From the NCBI GenBank assembly GCA_903876795.1, contig CAIRBK010000072.1, positions 62,001 through 126,000 of the forward strand: DNA of 64,000 nt, given 5' to 3'. This DNA comes from an uncultured Verrucomicrobiota bacterium. GTDB taxonomy: Bacteria; Verrucomicrobiota; Verrucomicrobiia; Opitutales; Opitutaceae. The notes below the pieces were generated by a model that was not told the DNA's origin, made no database searches, and was given only the letters and a program-made list of their open reading frames with translations. Positions 27,615 through 35,529 of the stretch are shown piece by piece. How positions within the stretch are numbered: position 1 is the first letter of the stretch; each line of letters opens with the position of its first letter. The translations under genes and the position numbers were made by a program.

Positions 27615-30212
27615 TTACCGGCCGTTGAGATTTTCCGTCGCCGCCACCTTGCGCACCACCCCCGTCGCCCCGTCCATCTCCAGCCACTCGCCCGTCTTCG
27701 CCCACGCCGTCACCCCGGCGATCGACACGATCGCCGGAATCCCCATCTCCCTCGCCACGATCGCCGAGTGCGAAAGCAGGCTCCCGTGCTCCACCAGCAG
27801 CCCCGCCGCCGCCGGAAACAGCATGATCCAGCCCGGATCAGTCCTGGGAGCCACCAATATCTCGCCCGACTCGATCACCGCGTTCCGCGGATCGGTGATC
27901 ACGCGCGCCCGCGCCCGCACCACGCCCGGACAACAGCCGATCCCCTTCAACGCATCCCCCGTCGGAGCCACCGCCGCATGCGTCGCCTTGAACGCGTTGC
28001 CCAGGTAAACCGCGCCGCGCGTCGCAAACCGGTCCGCCGGCCCCGCCTTTTCGCGAAACCCCGCGAACTCCCGCTTCCGCAACGCCGCCAGCCCCGCCAG
28101 ATCGGTCGTCGCCGCCGTGCCTTCCACAAACCCCAGCGCCTCCTCGACCGTCAGGTAAAACACGTCGCGCGGCTCCGCCAGCCTGCCGGCCGCGTGTAGC
28201 CGCTTGCCCAGCTCGACATAAATCCGCCGCACCCGGCCAAACAACCGCGTCCGTTCAAACCGCAGGTTCTCACGATCACGCACCCGCGCACGGCAATGTT
28301 TCAGCACCCAGCTAAAAACCATCCGCCTCGCTCCGCGCCCCGCCAATTCCTCGGCCATGCGCAACTCCGCCGCCGTCCGCAACTTCGCCTCCATTCCCGC
28401 ATCCTCCGGCCCCGCCGTGCCAAACCGCCGCGCAAACTGCCCAACCGACCGCAACAACGTCAGCGGCTCGTCGTGAAGCGTGAGGCTTTCCAGCTTCAAT
28501 TCCTCCAGGCAACGATCTCCGAACTTTTCGAGATACGCCTCGTAACCCGCGCGAAACACCGGCGCGGTTTCCAGCCACCGCCCGATCTGCGCCCTCGTTC
28601 CGTCGCACAAAACCGTCGCTGCCGCCGCATCGCCCGCCACCAGCGCCGCCAGCTCGCGCACGCGCCTGGCCGGCTCCGCGCTGACCATCCCGCCTTCGCC
28701 GCACAGCAGATCGTTCTGCAGCGTGCCGTCCGCGTCTCCGCACCACTTCGCCGTGAGCTTCCGCGTCACTCCGTAAAAAATCATCGCGAAGAAATCGTTC
28801 ACCAGCGGCGCGTCCCACCTGAGCAGCAACTGCCGCTCTAGATCGCGGAAATGCCCAGCCAGTTCATCCGGCCGCAGCGTCGCCAACGACGGCTCGCACG
28901 GACGCAGCGCGTGGTTAAGGCGCGCGTAAAACCGCGTGATCTGCCCCGGCAGCGTAAAGTGATTCTTCACCAGTCCCAGGCACGTCCTCGCCAACGCAAA
29001 GCCGTCCTTGACCTTCTCCCACCGTCCCGCCGGCACCAGCTTCGCCAGCTCCTCGTCGGGCAACCCTTCCTTCACTCCCATCATCTGCTCCATAAACCCG
29101 CGGTTCACCGAAAACCCCGGCAGCAGCGCCAGCAGCCGATACCAGCTGATCAGGTTGTAGTAGATCCGTCCTTCGACCAGCCCGAGCATACGAGGAAACA
29201 GATCCCGGTTCTCCTCAACTCTCGCCGCACCCACACCCATCATTAGCGCGAACTCCCGGTACACCGCCTCATAAATCCCGCGTGCAAACGAAAACGTGAG
29301 CGGCGTCGTCACGCCGCTGTAGCTCTCCGCGATGTTCGCGTTGTCCCACAGGTTCAACTCGCCGTCCGGATCGGCCAGCGCCGCCAGCGATGTGATCGGC
29401 CGCGACTGCAAAAGCCACAACTTCCCGCCCGCCCGCGCCCACTCGATATCCTGCGGACGCCCGAAGAATTTCTCCGTCGCCCGCACCAACGCCGCCACCT
29501 CCGCCGCCTCCGCGTCGCTCAACGTCGCCCGCCCCGACAGCGCCGCCTCCACCGGCTGCGACACCACGCCATCACCGGTCCCCGGTGCCGCTCGATGTGC
29601 GCTGTGTTTCTCCACGACGGCTCGCGATACCACGCGCCCGCCGCGATCCACCGTAAACATATCTGCATCGGCTCCGCCCGAGACCAGCGCCGACCCCAGC
29701 CCGAACACTGCGGACACCACCGCGTGCCCGCGTCGTCCGCTCACCGGATCCGCGCTGAACGCCACGCCCGCCGTCTCCGCGTCTATCATCCTCTGCACCA
29801 GCACCGCCGGCGGCGGCGGTTCTCCCGCCAGCCCGCGCTCTTTTCGGTAGGCCCGGATACGTTCGCCAAAACCCGACCGCCACACCGTCGCGATTTTTTC
29901 TGGAATCCGCTCCGGCGACACAAAAAGAAAACTGTCCAGCTGCCCTGCAAACGAGTGCTCCGCCCCGTCCTCTTCGAGCGCCGACGACCGCACCGCAAAG
30001 AACGCCGCGTCCGGAGCCATCTCGCGCACCGCCGAGGCGATCTCTGCGGCCAGGTCCACACTCACGCCTTCCTTCGCATAAGCCGCCGGTGTCACCACAA
30101 ACCACTCCGGAATCGGCACCTTCGCCGCACCCAACCGTGCCAACGCCCCCGCCTTGCCGCCCAGTGGAGCGCCTGGCTCAAACTCGTCGGAATGCCGGAT
30201 GATCCTGCTCAT
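27615..30212 (-). CDS. PEP-synthase-like phosphotransferase with rifampin-phosphotransferase architecture
   Basis: The 865-residue protein has an N-terminal ATP-grasp domain (LGGKAGALARLGAAKVPIPEWFVVTP, FAVRSSALEEDGAEHSFAGQ, AGVAFSADPVSG, DIEWARAGGKLWLLQSRPI; about 1-290). A long middle region (about 300-750) is followed by a C-terminal swivelling domain with GSLLSHSAIVAREMGIPAIV, where His815 is the phospho-carrier. The size and ATP-grasp/middle/His order are those of rifampin phosphotransferases (about 867 residues), not PPDK or PEP synthase, which end in a PEP/pyruvate TIM barrel that is absent here. I infer a dikinase-type enzyme that splits ATP and phosphorylates a small or lipid alcohol bound by the middle domain. 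It follows the UbiA stop by one base. Confidence 0.8.
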   Translation of the reverse strand: MSRIIRHSDEFEPGAPLGGKAGALARLGAAKVPIPEWFVVTPAAYAKEGVSVDLAAEIASAVREMAPDAAFFAVRSSALEEDGAEHSFAGQLDSFLFVSPERIPEKIATVWRSGFGERIRAYRKERGLAGEPPPPAVLVQRMIDAETAGVAFSADPVSGRRGHAVVSAVFGLGSALVSGGADADMFTVDRGGRVVSRAVVEKHSAHRAAPGTGDGVVSQPVEAALSGRATLSDAEAAEVAALVRATEKFFGRPQDIEWARAGGKLWLLQSRPITSLAALADPDGELNLWDNANIAESYSGVTTPLTFSFARGIYEAVYREFALMMGVGAARVEENRDLFPRMLGLVEGRIYYNLISWYRLLALLPGFSVNRGFMEQMMGVKEGLPDEELAKLVPAGRWEKVKDGFALARTCLGLVKNHFTLPGQITRFYARLNHALRPCEPSLATLRPDELAGHFRDLERQLLLRWDAPLVNDFFAMIFYGVTRKLTAKWCGDADGTLQNDLLCGEGGMVSAEPARRVRELAALVAGDAAAATVLCDGTRAQIGRWLETAPVFRAGYEAYLEKFGDRCLEELKLESLTLHDEPLTLLRSVGQFARRFGTAGPEDAGMEAKLRTAAELRMAEELAGRGARRMVFSWVLKHCRARVRDRENLRFERTRLFGRVRRIYVELGKRLHAAGRLAEPRDVFYLTVEEALGFVEGTAATTDLAGLAALRKREFAGFREKAGPADRFATRGAVYLGNAFKATHAAVAPTGDALKGIGCCPGVVRARARVITDPRNAVIESGEILVAPRTDPGWIMLFPAAAGLLVEHGSLLSHSAIVAREMGIPAIVSIAGVTAWAKTGEWLEMDGATGVVRKVAATENLNGR

Positions 30213-30213
30213 T

Positions 30214-31164
30214 TTAACTCCATTCCGAACAAGCCTTGGCCGCCAGCGGCACTACTCCGAGCATCAAATAAAGGGCCAAGGTCCATGCGCCCGAAACCAC
30301 CTCGATCAACTTGGCCAGCCTTCCGCTCTCCGTCCTGATAAACGCCGCGCCCAGGCCCGCCGCGATCAGCCCGACGACACTCAAGACCTGCACCACCGTC
30401 ATTTCAAAATTGATCCGGGTGGCCGCCATCCACGCACACCCCAGCGTCGCCGCTATCGCCGTAAGCCACGACGCCACCGCCAGCGAACGTCCCCACAAAA
30501 ACGAATACGTCTCCACGCCCTTCTCCTCCTGCTCCGGTGCACGAATCTTCCGTCCCAGCTCGATCACCACACCGTTGCAGAAACTGGCGGCGAGAAACCA
30601 GGACAGCCCCTTCGGCATCCCCGCTCCCGATGGCACCCAATCGCATCCCGTGGCAAACCAGTCCACCAGCGGCATGATTGCCATGTGGCTTAAAAGATAA
30701 ACCACCGGGCGCGCCTTCAGCCAATCCCGCGCAAAGAACTCTTTGCTCATCAGGCCGAAATACACCCACGTCACCGCGAGCAACCCCAGAAGCTGCTCAT
30801 GAAACCCGATGCCGTCCTCCGTCGTCCGTACACTTAGCCAGCCGCTGAACAACAACTGAACACCGGCAACGGCCACCCCGATGCGCCTCAACTCGCTCAA
30901 CTTGACCAGCCCTCGCGGAACCGCCCGATATGGTCGATGCAACGCATCCTCCTCCGCATCCTTGAACTCGTCCGCGATGCGCAGCAGCAGGAACGACCCG
31001 AGCGACACCAAAAACGCCACAATATACGATTCCCATCGTGGCAGTTCTCCCGCGCCACGCAGCAACGCCGAATAACTCACCGCCGAAGCGCTGAACGCCG
31101 CGATCAACGGTCCGTGAGCGATCAGCGGAAACCGCTCCTGCTGATAAATCCACCAACGGTTCAT
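30214..31164 (-). CDS. UbiA-family prenyltransferase-like membrane protein
   Basis: The 316-residue protein has about eight hydrophobic segments. The first polar motif, LLRIADEFKDAEEDALHRPYRAVPRGLV, is a variant of the UbiA NDxxDxxxD diphosphate-binding loop followed by the conserved RP.R...G. The second, IELGRKIRAPEQEEKGVETYS, replaces the usual DxxxD with ExxxK...PxEExxGVxTY, a pattern common in less-studied UbiA branches. It should join a prenyl chain to an acceptor in the membrane. The acceptor is unknown, and the changed second motif leaves room for a non-transferase role. The ATG overlaps the HMG-CoA reductase stop by 4 bases. Confidence 0.8.
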   Translation of the reverse strand: MNRWWIYQQERFPLIAHGPLIAAFSASAVSYSALLRGAGELPRWESYIVAFLVSLGSFLLLRIADEFKDAEEDALHRPYRAVPRGLVKLSELRRIGVAVAGVQLLFSGWLSVRTTEDGIGFHEQLLGLLAVTWVYFGLMSKEFFARDWLKARPVVYLLSHMAIMPLVDWFATGCDWVPSGAGMPKGLSWFLAASFCNGVVIELGRKIRAPEQEEKGVETYSFLWGRSLAVASWLTAIAATLGCAWMAATRINFEMTVVQVLSVVGLIAAGLGAAFIRTESGRLAKLIEVVSGAWTLALYLMLGVVPLAAKACSEWS

Positions 31165-32441
31165 GCGCCGGATTTTTTGCCGCGCGCCAGCCGCTCATGC
31201 GCCCTCGCAAATTGCCCCGCGCTCAGCGCCGCGATGATCGACAACTCCCCCGCCAAAGCCAGCGCCGCGCACACTTCTGCCAACGCCCGCGCATGCCCCG
31301 CCCCCGCCAGACCGAGTACGTTCAGGCACGCCTGCTGGCTCGGCAGTCTCGTGCCTCCCCCCACCGTGCCGACGATCAGATTCGGCAGTGTCACCGCAGC
31401 GTAGAGTTCCCCTTCTCCGCCCACTTCAAATCGCGTCACGCCCACCGCCGCCTCCGCCACGCAGGCCGCATCCTGGCCGCAGGCGATAAACAGCGCCGCC
31501 AACCCGTTCGCATAATGCCCCTGCACCCCGAGAGTGCCGCTCAACACGCCGCCTAGGGCGGACATGCGCCAGTAATCCGCCATTTTCTCCGGCGTCGTGT
31601 GAAGATGCCGTTCGACGAGCTTCCGCGACAACCGCACCTCCGCCGCCACCTTCTTCCCGCGCACCGACTGGAACGACTGCGCACTGGCCTTCTTGTCGCC
31701 CGACATATTCCCCTCAACGAAAAAATACCGGGGCTTTACCGGACAACTTTCCGCAATGAACGCGCCCACCGCCGCCGTTGCGAGCGTCACCATGTTCTGC
31801 CCCGCCGCGTCGCCCGTCGTATAGTCGAGCAACATATACACATGGTTCCCCTCGATGGTGAATCGCACGTCCTTGAGTTTCCCGAAGCGCGTGGTCGCCT
31901 CCGCCGCCGCCCGGATTTTCTCCGTGTTCACCACGCACCACTGCACGAAGTTGCCCGCCTCAAGCAGCGAGTGAAACGCATAGGCCGGCGCCCGCCCCAC
32001 ACCCTCGCTTAGGACCATCGTCGTGCAACCGCCCGCCAGTGTGATGACGCTCGCCCCGCGATGATAGCTCGCCACCAGCGCCGCCTCGGTCGTCGCCAGA
32101 GGCACATAATAGTCGCCTTGCGCCGTGATGCCGTTGACCCGCAGCGGACCGGCCAAACCGACGGGGATTTTAACCGTGCCGATGAAGTTCTCGATGTTGT
32201 GCGCAAACAACGCATGTCGCTCCAGCGACACCGCATCCGCCACCTCCGCCTTGGCACCTGCGGCGTCCGGCAGCAACGCCCACCTCTTGCCCACCACCCC
32301 CGGGTCCGTCAGCGACGCCCCCGGCACGCGTGGTTTTGACGGTTGATGCTTGGCCCCCAACCGCAGCGCGATCTCCTCGGGCGACAGGATCCCCGTGATG
32401 GATTCCAGATGATTACGGGCACCCTCATTCGTGGCCGGCAT
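31161..32441 (-). CDS. Class I 3-hydroxy-3-methylglutaryl-CoA reductase
   Basis: From the ATG at 32441 the product is 426 residues; a TTG 39 bases upstream is an alternative. HMG-CoA reductase signatures are clear: ENFIGTVKIPVGLAGPLRVNG, ATTEAALVASYHRG, DYTTGDAAGQNM, FFVEGNMSGDKKASAQS with the catalytic Lys, and GTVGGGTRLPSQ. The His of HERLAR near the C-terminus is the proton donor. The pattern is that of the NADPH-using class I enzymes of eukaryotes, archaea and some bacteria, without the membrane anchor. It reduces HMG-CoA to mevalonate. No other mevalonate-pathway gene is in the window. As first gene of a seven-gene operon it may supply a dedicated isoprenoid precursor. Confidence 0.92.
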   Translation of the reverse strand: MPATNEGARNHLESITGILSPEEIALRLGAKHQPSKPRVPGASLTDPGVVGKRWALLPDAAGAKAEVADAVSLERHALFAHNIENFIGTVKIPVGLAGPLRVNGITAQGDYYVPLATTEAALVASYHRGASVITLAGGCTTMVLSEGVGRAPAYAFHSLLEAGNFVQWCVVNTEKIRAAAEATTRFGKLKDVRFTIEGNHVYMLLDYTTGDAAGQNMVTLATAAVGAFIAESCPVKPRYFFVEGNMSGDKKASAQSFQSVRGKKVAAEVRLSRKLVERHLHTTPEKMADYWRMSALGGVLSGTLGVQGHYANGLAALFIACGQDAACVAEAAVGVTRFEVGGEGELYAAVTLPNLIVGTVGGGTRLPSQQACLNVLGLAGAGHARALAEVCAALALAGELSIIAALSAGQFARAHERLARGKKSGA

Positions 32442-32703
32442 ATTGATCTGCCAAAAAACGATTCCATGAGCCGGTTGCAAGCCTCCGCTTGGTCACATAC
32501 CCATGCATCAGCCGCGCGCGCCACAATACCCCTGCGACACCGAAGCAGAGATCGCCTCACCCGGTCAACGCGTGCGGCCGAAAGGCGGTGGCATTCAACC
32601 CCATGTCCGAATGCCGCCGGCGGCTATATGATATGGGAGCGAAGAAACCCCTCACCGGTTTCAACCCTCGCCATACATCATTCAACCAACGCCCCTCCTC
32701 CCC

Positions 32704-33237
32704 ATGCACTCGATTGATACCCTCCACGAACTACTCATCGACGAACTCCAAGACCTGTATTTCGCCGAGACGAGACTCACCAAGGCCCTGCCCAAATTCG
32801 CCAAGGCCGCCACCCATCCCGATCTCAAATCCTCCTTTGCCGTCCACCTGGAACAAACCCACGGACACCTGACACGGCTCGAAGACGCCCTCAAGACGCT
32901 CGGCACCGTCGCCAAGGGTAAAACCTGCCATGCCATGCTCGGCCTGATCGAAGAAGGCGAAGACGCCATCGCACTCAAGGGCCCGGCGCCCGTGCGCGAC
33001 GCCGCCCTGATCGGGGCCAGCCAGCGGGTGGAACATTACGAGATCGCCGGCTACGGCACGGCCCGGGCCTTTGCCGAATGCCTCGGTGAACACCACGTGG
33101 TGGAGCTGCTCAAGGCGACCCTCGACGAAGAAGCCGCAGCCGACAAAAAGCTCACCCAGCTTTCCCGCCCCGTAAACGCCGACGCCCTCGCGGTGGACAC
33201 CGGCATCCACGCCGGCTCGACATCGAAAGAGGCCTGA
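32704..33237 (+). CDS. DUF892 (YciE/YciF-like) ferritin-fold stress protein
   Basis: The 177-residue protein has the DUF892 pattern: LHELLIDELQDLYFAETRLTKALPKFAKAA, LKSSFAVHLEQTHGHLTRLEDAL, and VEHYEIAGYGTARAFAECLG. The E...E..H residues of the four-helix bundle that can bind a di-iron centre are present. YciE and YciF relatives are induced by osmotic or envelope stress; their function is unknown. It is a single gene ended by a strong terminator. Its promoter should lie in 32481-32703, shared with the divergent lipid operon. Confidence 0.88.
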   Translation: MHSIDTLHELLIDELQDLYFAETRLTKALPKFAKAATHPDLKSSFAVHLEQTHGHLTRLEDALKTLGTVAKGKTCHAMLGLIEEGEDAIALKGPAPVRDAALIGASQRVEHYEIAGYGTARAFAECLGEHHVVELLKATLDEEAAADKKLTQLSRPVNADALAVDTGIHAGSTSKEA

Positions 33238-33266
33238 CCACACCCGCCCGCAACGGTGCCCCCCCG

Positions 33267-33300
33267 AGCCCGTCGCCCCACCCGGCGACGGGCTTTTGTT
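33267..33300 (+). terminator. Rho-independent terminator of the DUF892 gene
   Basis: A perfect 10-bp stem (GCCCGTCGCC pairing with GGCGACGGGC, loop of six bases) is followed by TTTTGTTT. It lies about 30 bases after the DUF892 stop. Confidence 0.85.
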
Positions 33301-33369
33301 TCCGCCATTAACGACATTTCCTAAGGCTCGACGCGCCTGCGCTTAGCATTCTATGCATTGAGGTTATTC

Positions 33370-35529
33370 ATGGACCTCATCGCCGAAGGCCTCGCCAAGA
33401 AACTCATCCGCTTTGAGGACGACAAAAAATACGTCGTTTATCTCGATCAGGCCAAACGCCGCCGCTACGACGCCCCCGAGGAAAAGGTCCAGGTCGAGAC
33501 CTACCTGAAACTCGTCCTCCGCTACAAATACCCTGCCGAGCGCATCCGCTGCTACGTCCCCGTCCAAATGGGTGCCGATAAACGCGAGGCCGACCTCATC
33601 GTTTACGCCGACGACAAGCGCCTGTCCCCGCTCATCGTCGTCGAGTGCAAAGCCGCCGACATCTCCGAACTCGAATTCCTCCGCGCCCGCGACCAAGCCT
33701 CCAGCTACGCCGTCGCCGAGGGCGCCCGCTACCTCTGGACGACCACCGGCCTCAAGGACGCCTACCACGAAATCCCCAAAGGCAAACCCAAGGGCCTCGT
33801 TTCCATCCCCGACATCCCCCAGTGCGGTGTCACCAAGCTCGCCTCCCACAAATTTGCCAAGGGCGGCGGCAAGTCCCCCGAGGGCCAGCAACTCTTCGAC
33901 CTCGTCACCGTCACCGAGGACGAGCTTACCCGCCGCTTCAAACTCGCCCACCAAGCCCTCTGGGGCGGCGGCGAACTCAACCCCTCCGAAGCCTTCGACG
34001 AACTCGACAAACTCATCTTCTGCAAAATCTGGGACGAGCGTAAGGCCCGCAAAAAAGGCGAGGCCTACGATTTCCAGATCATCACCGTCTCCACCCCCGA
34101 GGCCGAGGTCTCCGAGGAGGCCAAGAAAAAAGCCGACGAACAGACTTCCCTCGATCTCCTCAACCGCATCCGCGCCCTCTACGCCGAGGGCCGCAAAAAA
34201 GACCCCGAGGTCTTCAAAGACGAGATTCGCCTCTCCGCCTCCAAGACCCGCACCGTCGTCAGCTACCTGGAGAGCATCAACCTCTCCGCCACCGATCTCG
34301 ACAGCAAGGGCCGCGCCTTCGAGACCTTCCTCGGCTCCTTCTTCCGCGGCGACTTCGGCCAATACTTCACGCCCCGCCCCATCGTGAAATTCATCGTGGA
34401 CGTGCTCCCCATCACCCACGAAACCCGCGTCCTTGACACCTCCTGCGGCAGCGGCGGCTTCCTCCTCCACGCCCTCGACAAGGTCCGTCACCAGGCCGAC
34501 GACTTCCACGCCGACGACCCCGTCAAGCACTACAAGCACTGGCACGACTTCGCCCAGTTCCAGCTCTTCGGCATCGAGATCAACGAGCAGATCGCCCGCA
34601 CCGCCAAGATGAACATGATCATCCACGACGACGGCCACACCAACGTCGTCGCCGCCGACGGCCTGCTCCCGCCCGCCGACATCGTCAAAAAAACCGGCAA
34701 CCCCGGCTTCACCGAAAACGCCTTCGACATCATCCTCACCAACCCGCCCTTCGGCTCCACCGTCCGCCAGACCGAACAGGCCTACTTTAAAAACTACCGC
34801 CTCACCAAGCGCCTTGCCAACTGGCTCGACCCCAAGACCAAGGACGCCGACCGCCCCGCCCAGGACACCGAGGTGCTCTTCCTCGAACAGTGCCACACCT
34901 ACCTGCGCGCCGGCGGCTACCTGGCCATCGTCATCCCCGACGGCATCCTCACCAACTCCTCCCTCGACTACGTCCGCGACAAACTGGAGGAACTCTACCG
35001 CATCGTCGCCGTCGTCTCCCTCCCGCAGACCGCCTTCCAAGTCACCGACGCGGGCGTGAAAAGCTCCGTCCTCTTCCTCAAAAAATGGCACACCGCCGAG
35101 GGTGAAAAAATCGCCACCACCAAACGCCGCCTCCGCGACACCCTCGTGCAGCAGCAGAAACTCGCCGCCACCCTCGACGCCCTCGAAGCCGAGAAAAAGA
35201 AAACCCTCAAAAACCTCGTCGGCTTCACCCCGCCCGACGGCCTCCTCCTTGATGACCCCGCCCTCAAGGACTCGCCCGCCTACCAAATGTGGGCCAAGAG
35301 CGTCAGCGAAGCCCACTCCTCCAAGGTCGATGCCCTCCGCGAACAACTCTCCGAAGCCTACGAGACACAAAAACGCGAGGCATTGAACGACTACCCCGTC
35401 TTCATGGCCATCGCCGAGGAAATCGGCTACGATGCCACCGGCCGCGAAACCAAGACCAATGAGCTCGAGCCCATCGCCAAGGAGCTCGCCCGGTTCATCC
35501 AAGACATCGAGGCGGAGGACGCCGCTTGA
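33370..35529 (+). CDS. Nuclease-methyltransferase fusion subunit of a BcgI-like restriction-modification system
   Basis: The ATG at 33370 has GAGG six bases upstream and gives 719 residues. The N-terminal 160 residues resemble the HsdR_N nuclease fold: Asp75 in READLIVY and the pair Glu92-x-Lys94 in VVECKAAD form a PD-(D/E)xK site. From about residue 310 comes an adenine-N6 methyltransferase with YFTPRPIVKFIVD, SAM motif LDTSCGSGGF near residue 356 and catalytic NPPF at 458-461. A helical tail (about 570-719) likely contacts the specificity subunit. There is no helicase part and no separate hsdR. Nuclease plus methylase in one chain beside a two-domain specificity gene is the layout of type IIB enzymes such as BcgI. 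An incomplete type I system is the alternative. Confidence 0.85.
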   Translation: MDLIAEGLAKKLIRFEDDKKYVVYLDQAKRRRYDAPEEKVQVETYLKLVLRYKYPAERIRCYVPVQMGADKREADLIVYADDKRLSPLIVVECKAADISELEFLRARDQASSYAVAEGARYLWTTTGLKDAYHEIPKGKPKGLVSIPDIPQCGVTKLASHKFAKGGGKSPEGQQLFDLVTVTEDELTRRFKLAHQALWGGGELNPSEAFDELDKLIFCKIWDERKARKKGEAYDFQIITVSTPEAEVSEEAKKKADEQTSLDLLNRIRALYAEGRKKDPEVFKDEIRLSASKTRTVVSYLESINLSATDLDSKGRAFETFLGSFFRGDFGQYFTPRPIVKFIVDVLPITHETRVLDTSCGSGGFLLHALDKVRHQADDFHADDPVKHYKHWHDFAQFQLFGIEINEQIARTAKMNMIIHDDGHTNVVAADGLLPPADIVKKTGNPGFTENAFDIILTNPPFGSTVRQTEQAYFKNYRLTKRLANWLDPKTKDADRPAQDTEVLFLEQCHTYLRAGGYLAIVIPDGILTNSSLDYVRDKLEELYRIVAVVSLPQTAFQVTDAGVKSSVLFLKKWHTAEGEKIATTKRRLRDTLVQQQKLAATLDALEAEKKKTLKNLVGFTPPDGLLLDDPALKDSPAYQMWAKSVSEAHSSKVDALREQLSEAYETQKREALNDYPVFMAIAEEIGYDATGRETKTNELEPIAKELARFIQDIEAEDAA

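Noticed and set aside
27615-30212. PEP synthase or pyruvate phosphate dikinase of central metabolism
   Set aside because: The C-terminal PEP/pyruvate-binding barrel is absent: the chain ends shortly after the phospho-histidine domain.
33364-35502. 712-codon minus-strand frame opposite the methylase gene
   Set aside because: Glycine/valine/glutamate-rich low-complexity product, exactly antisense to a gene with clear motifs.
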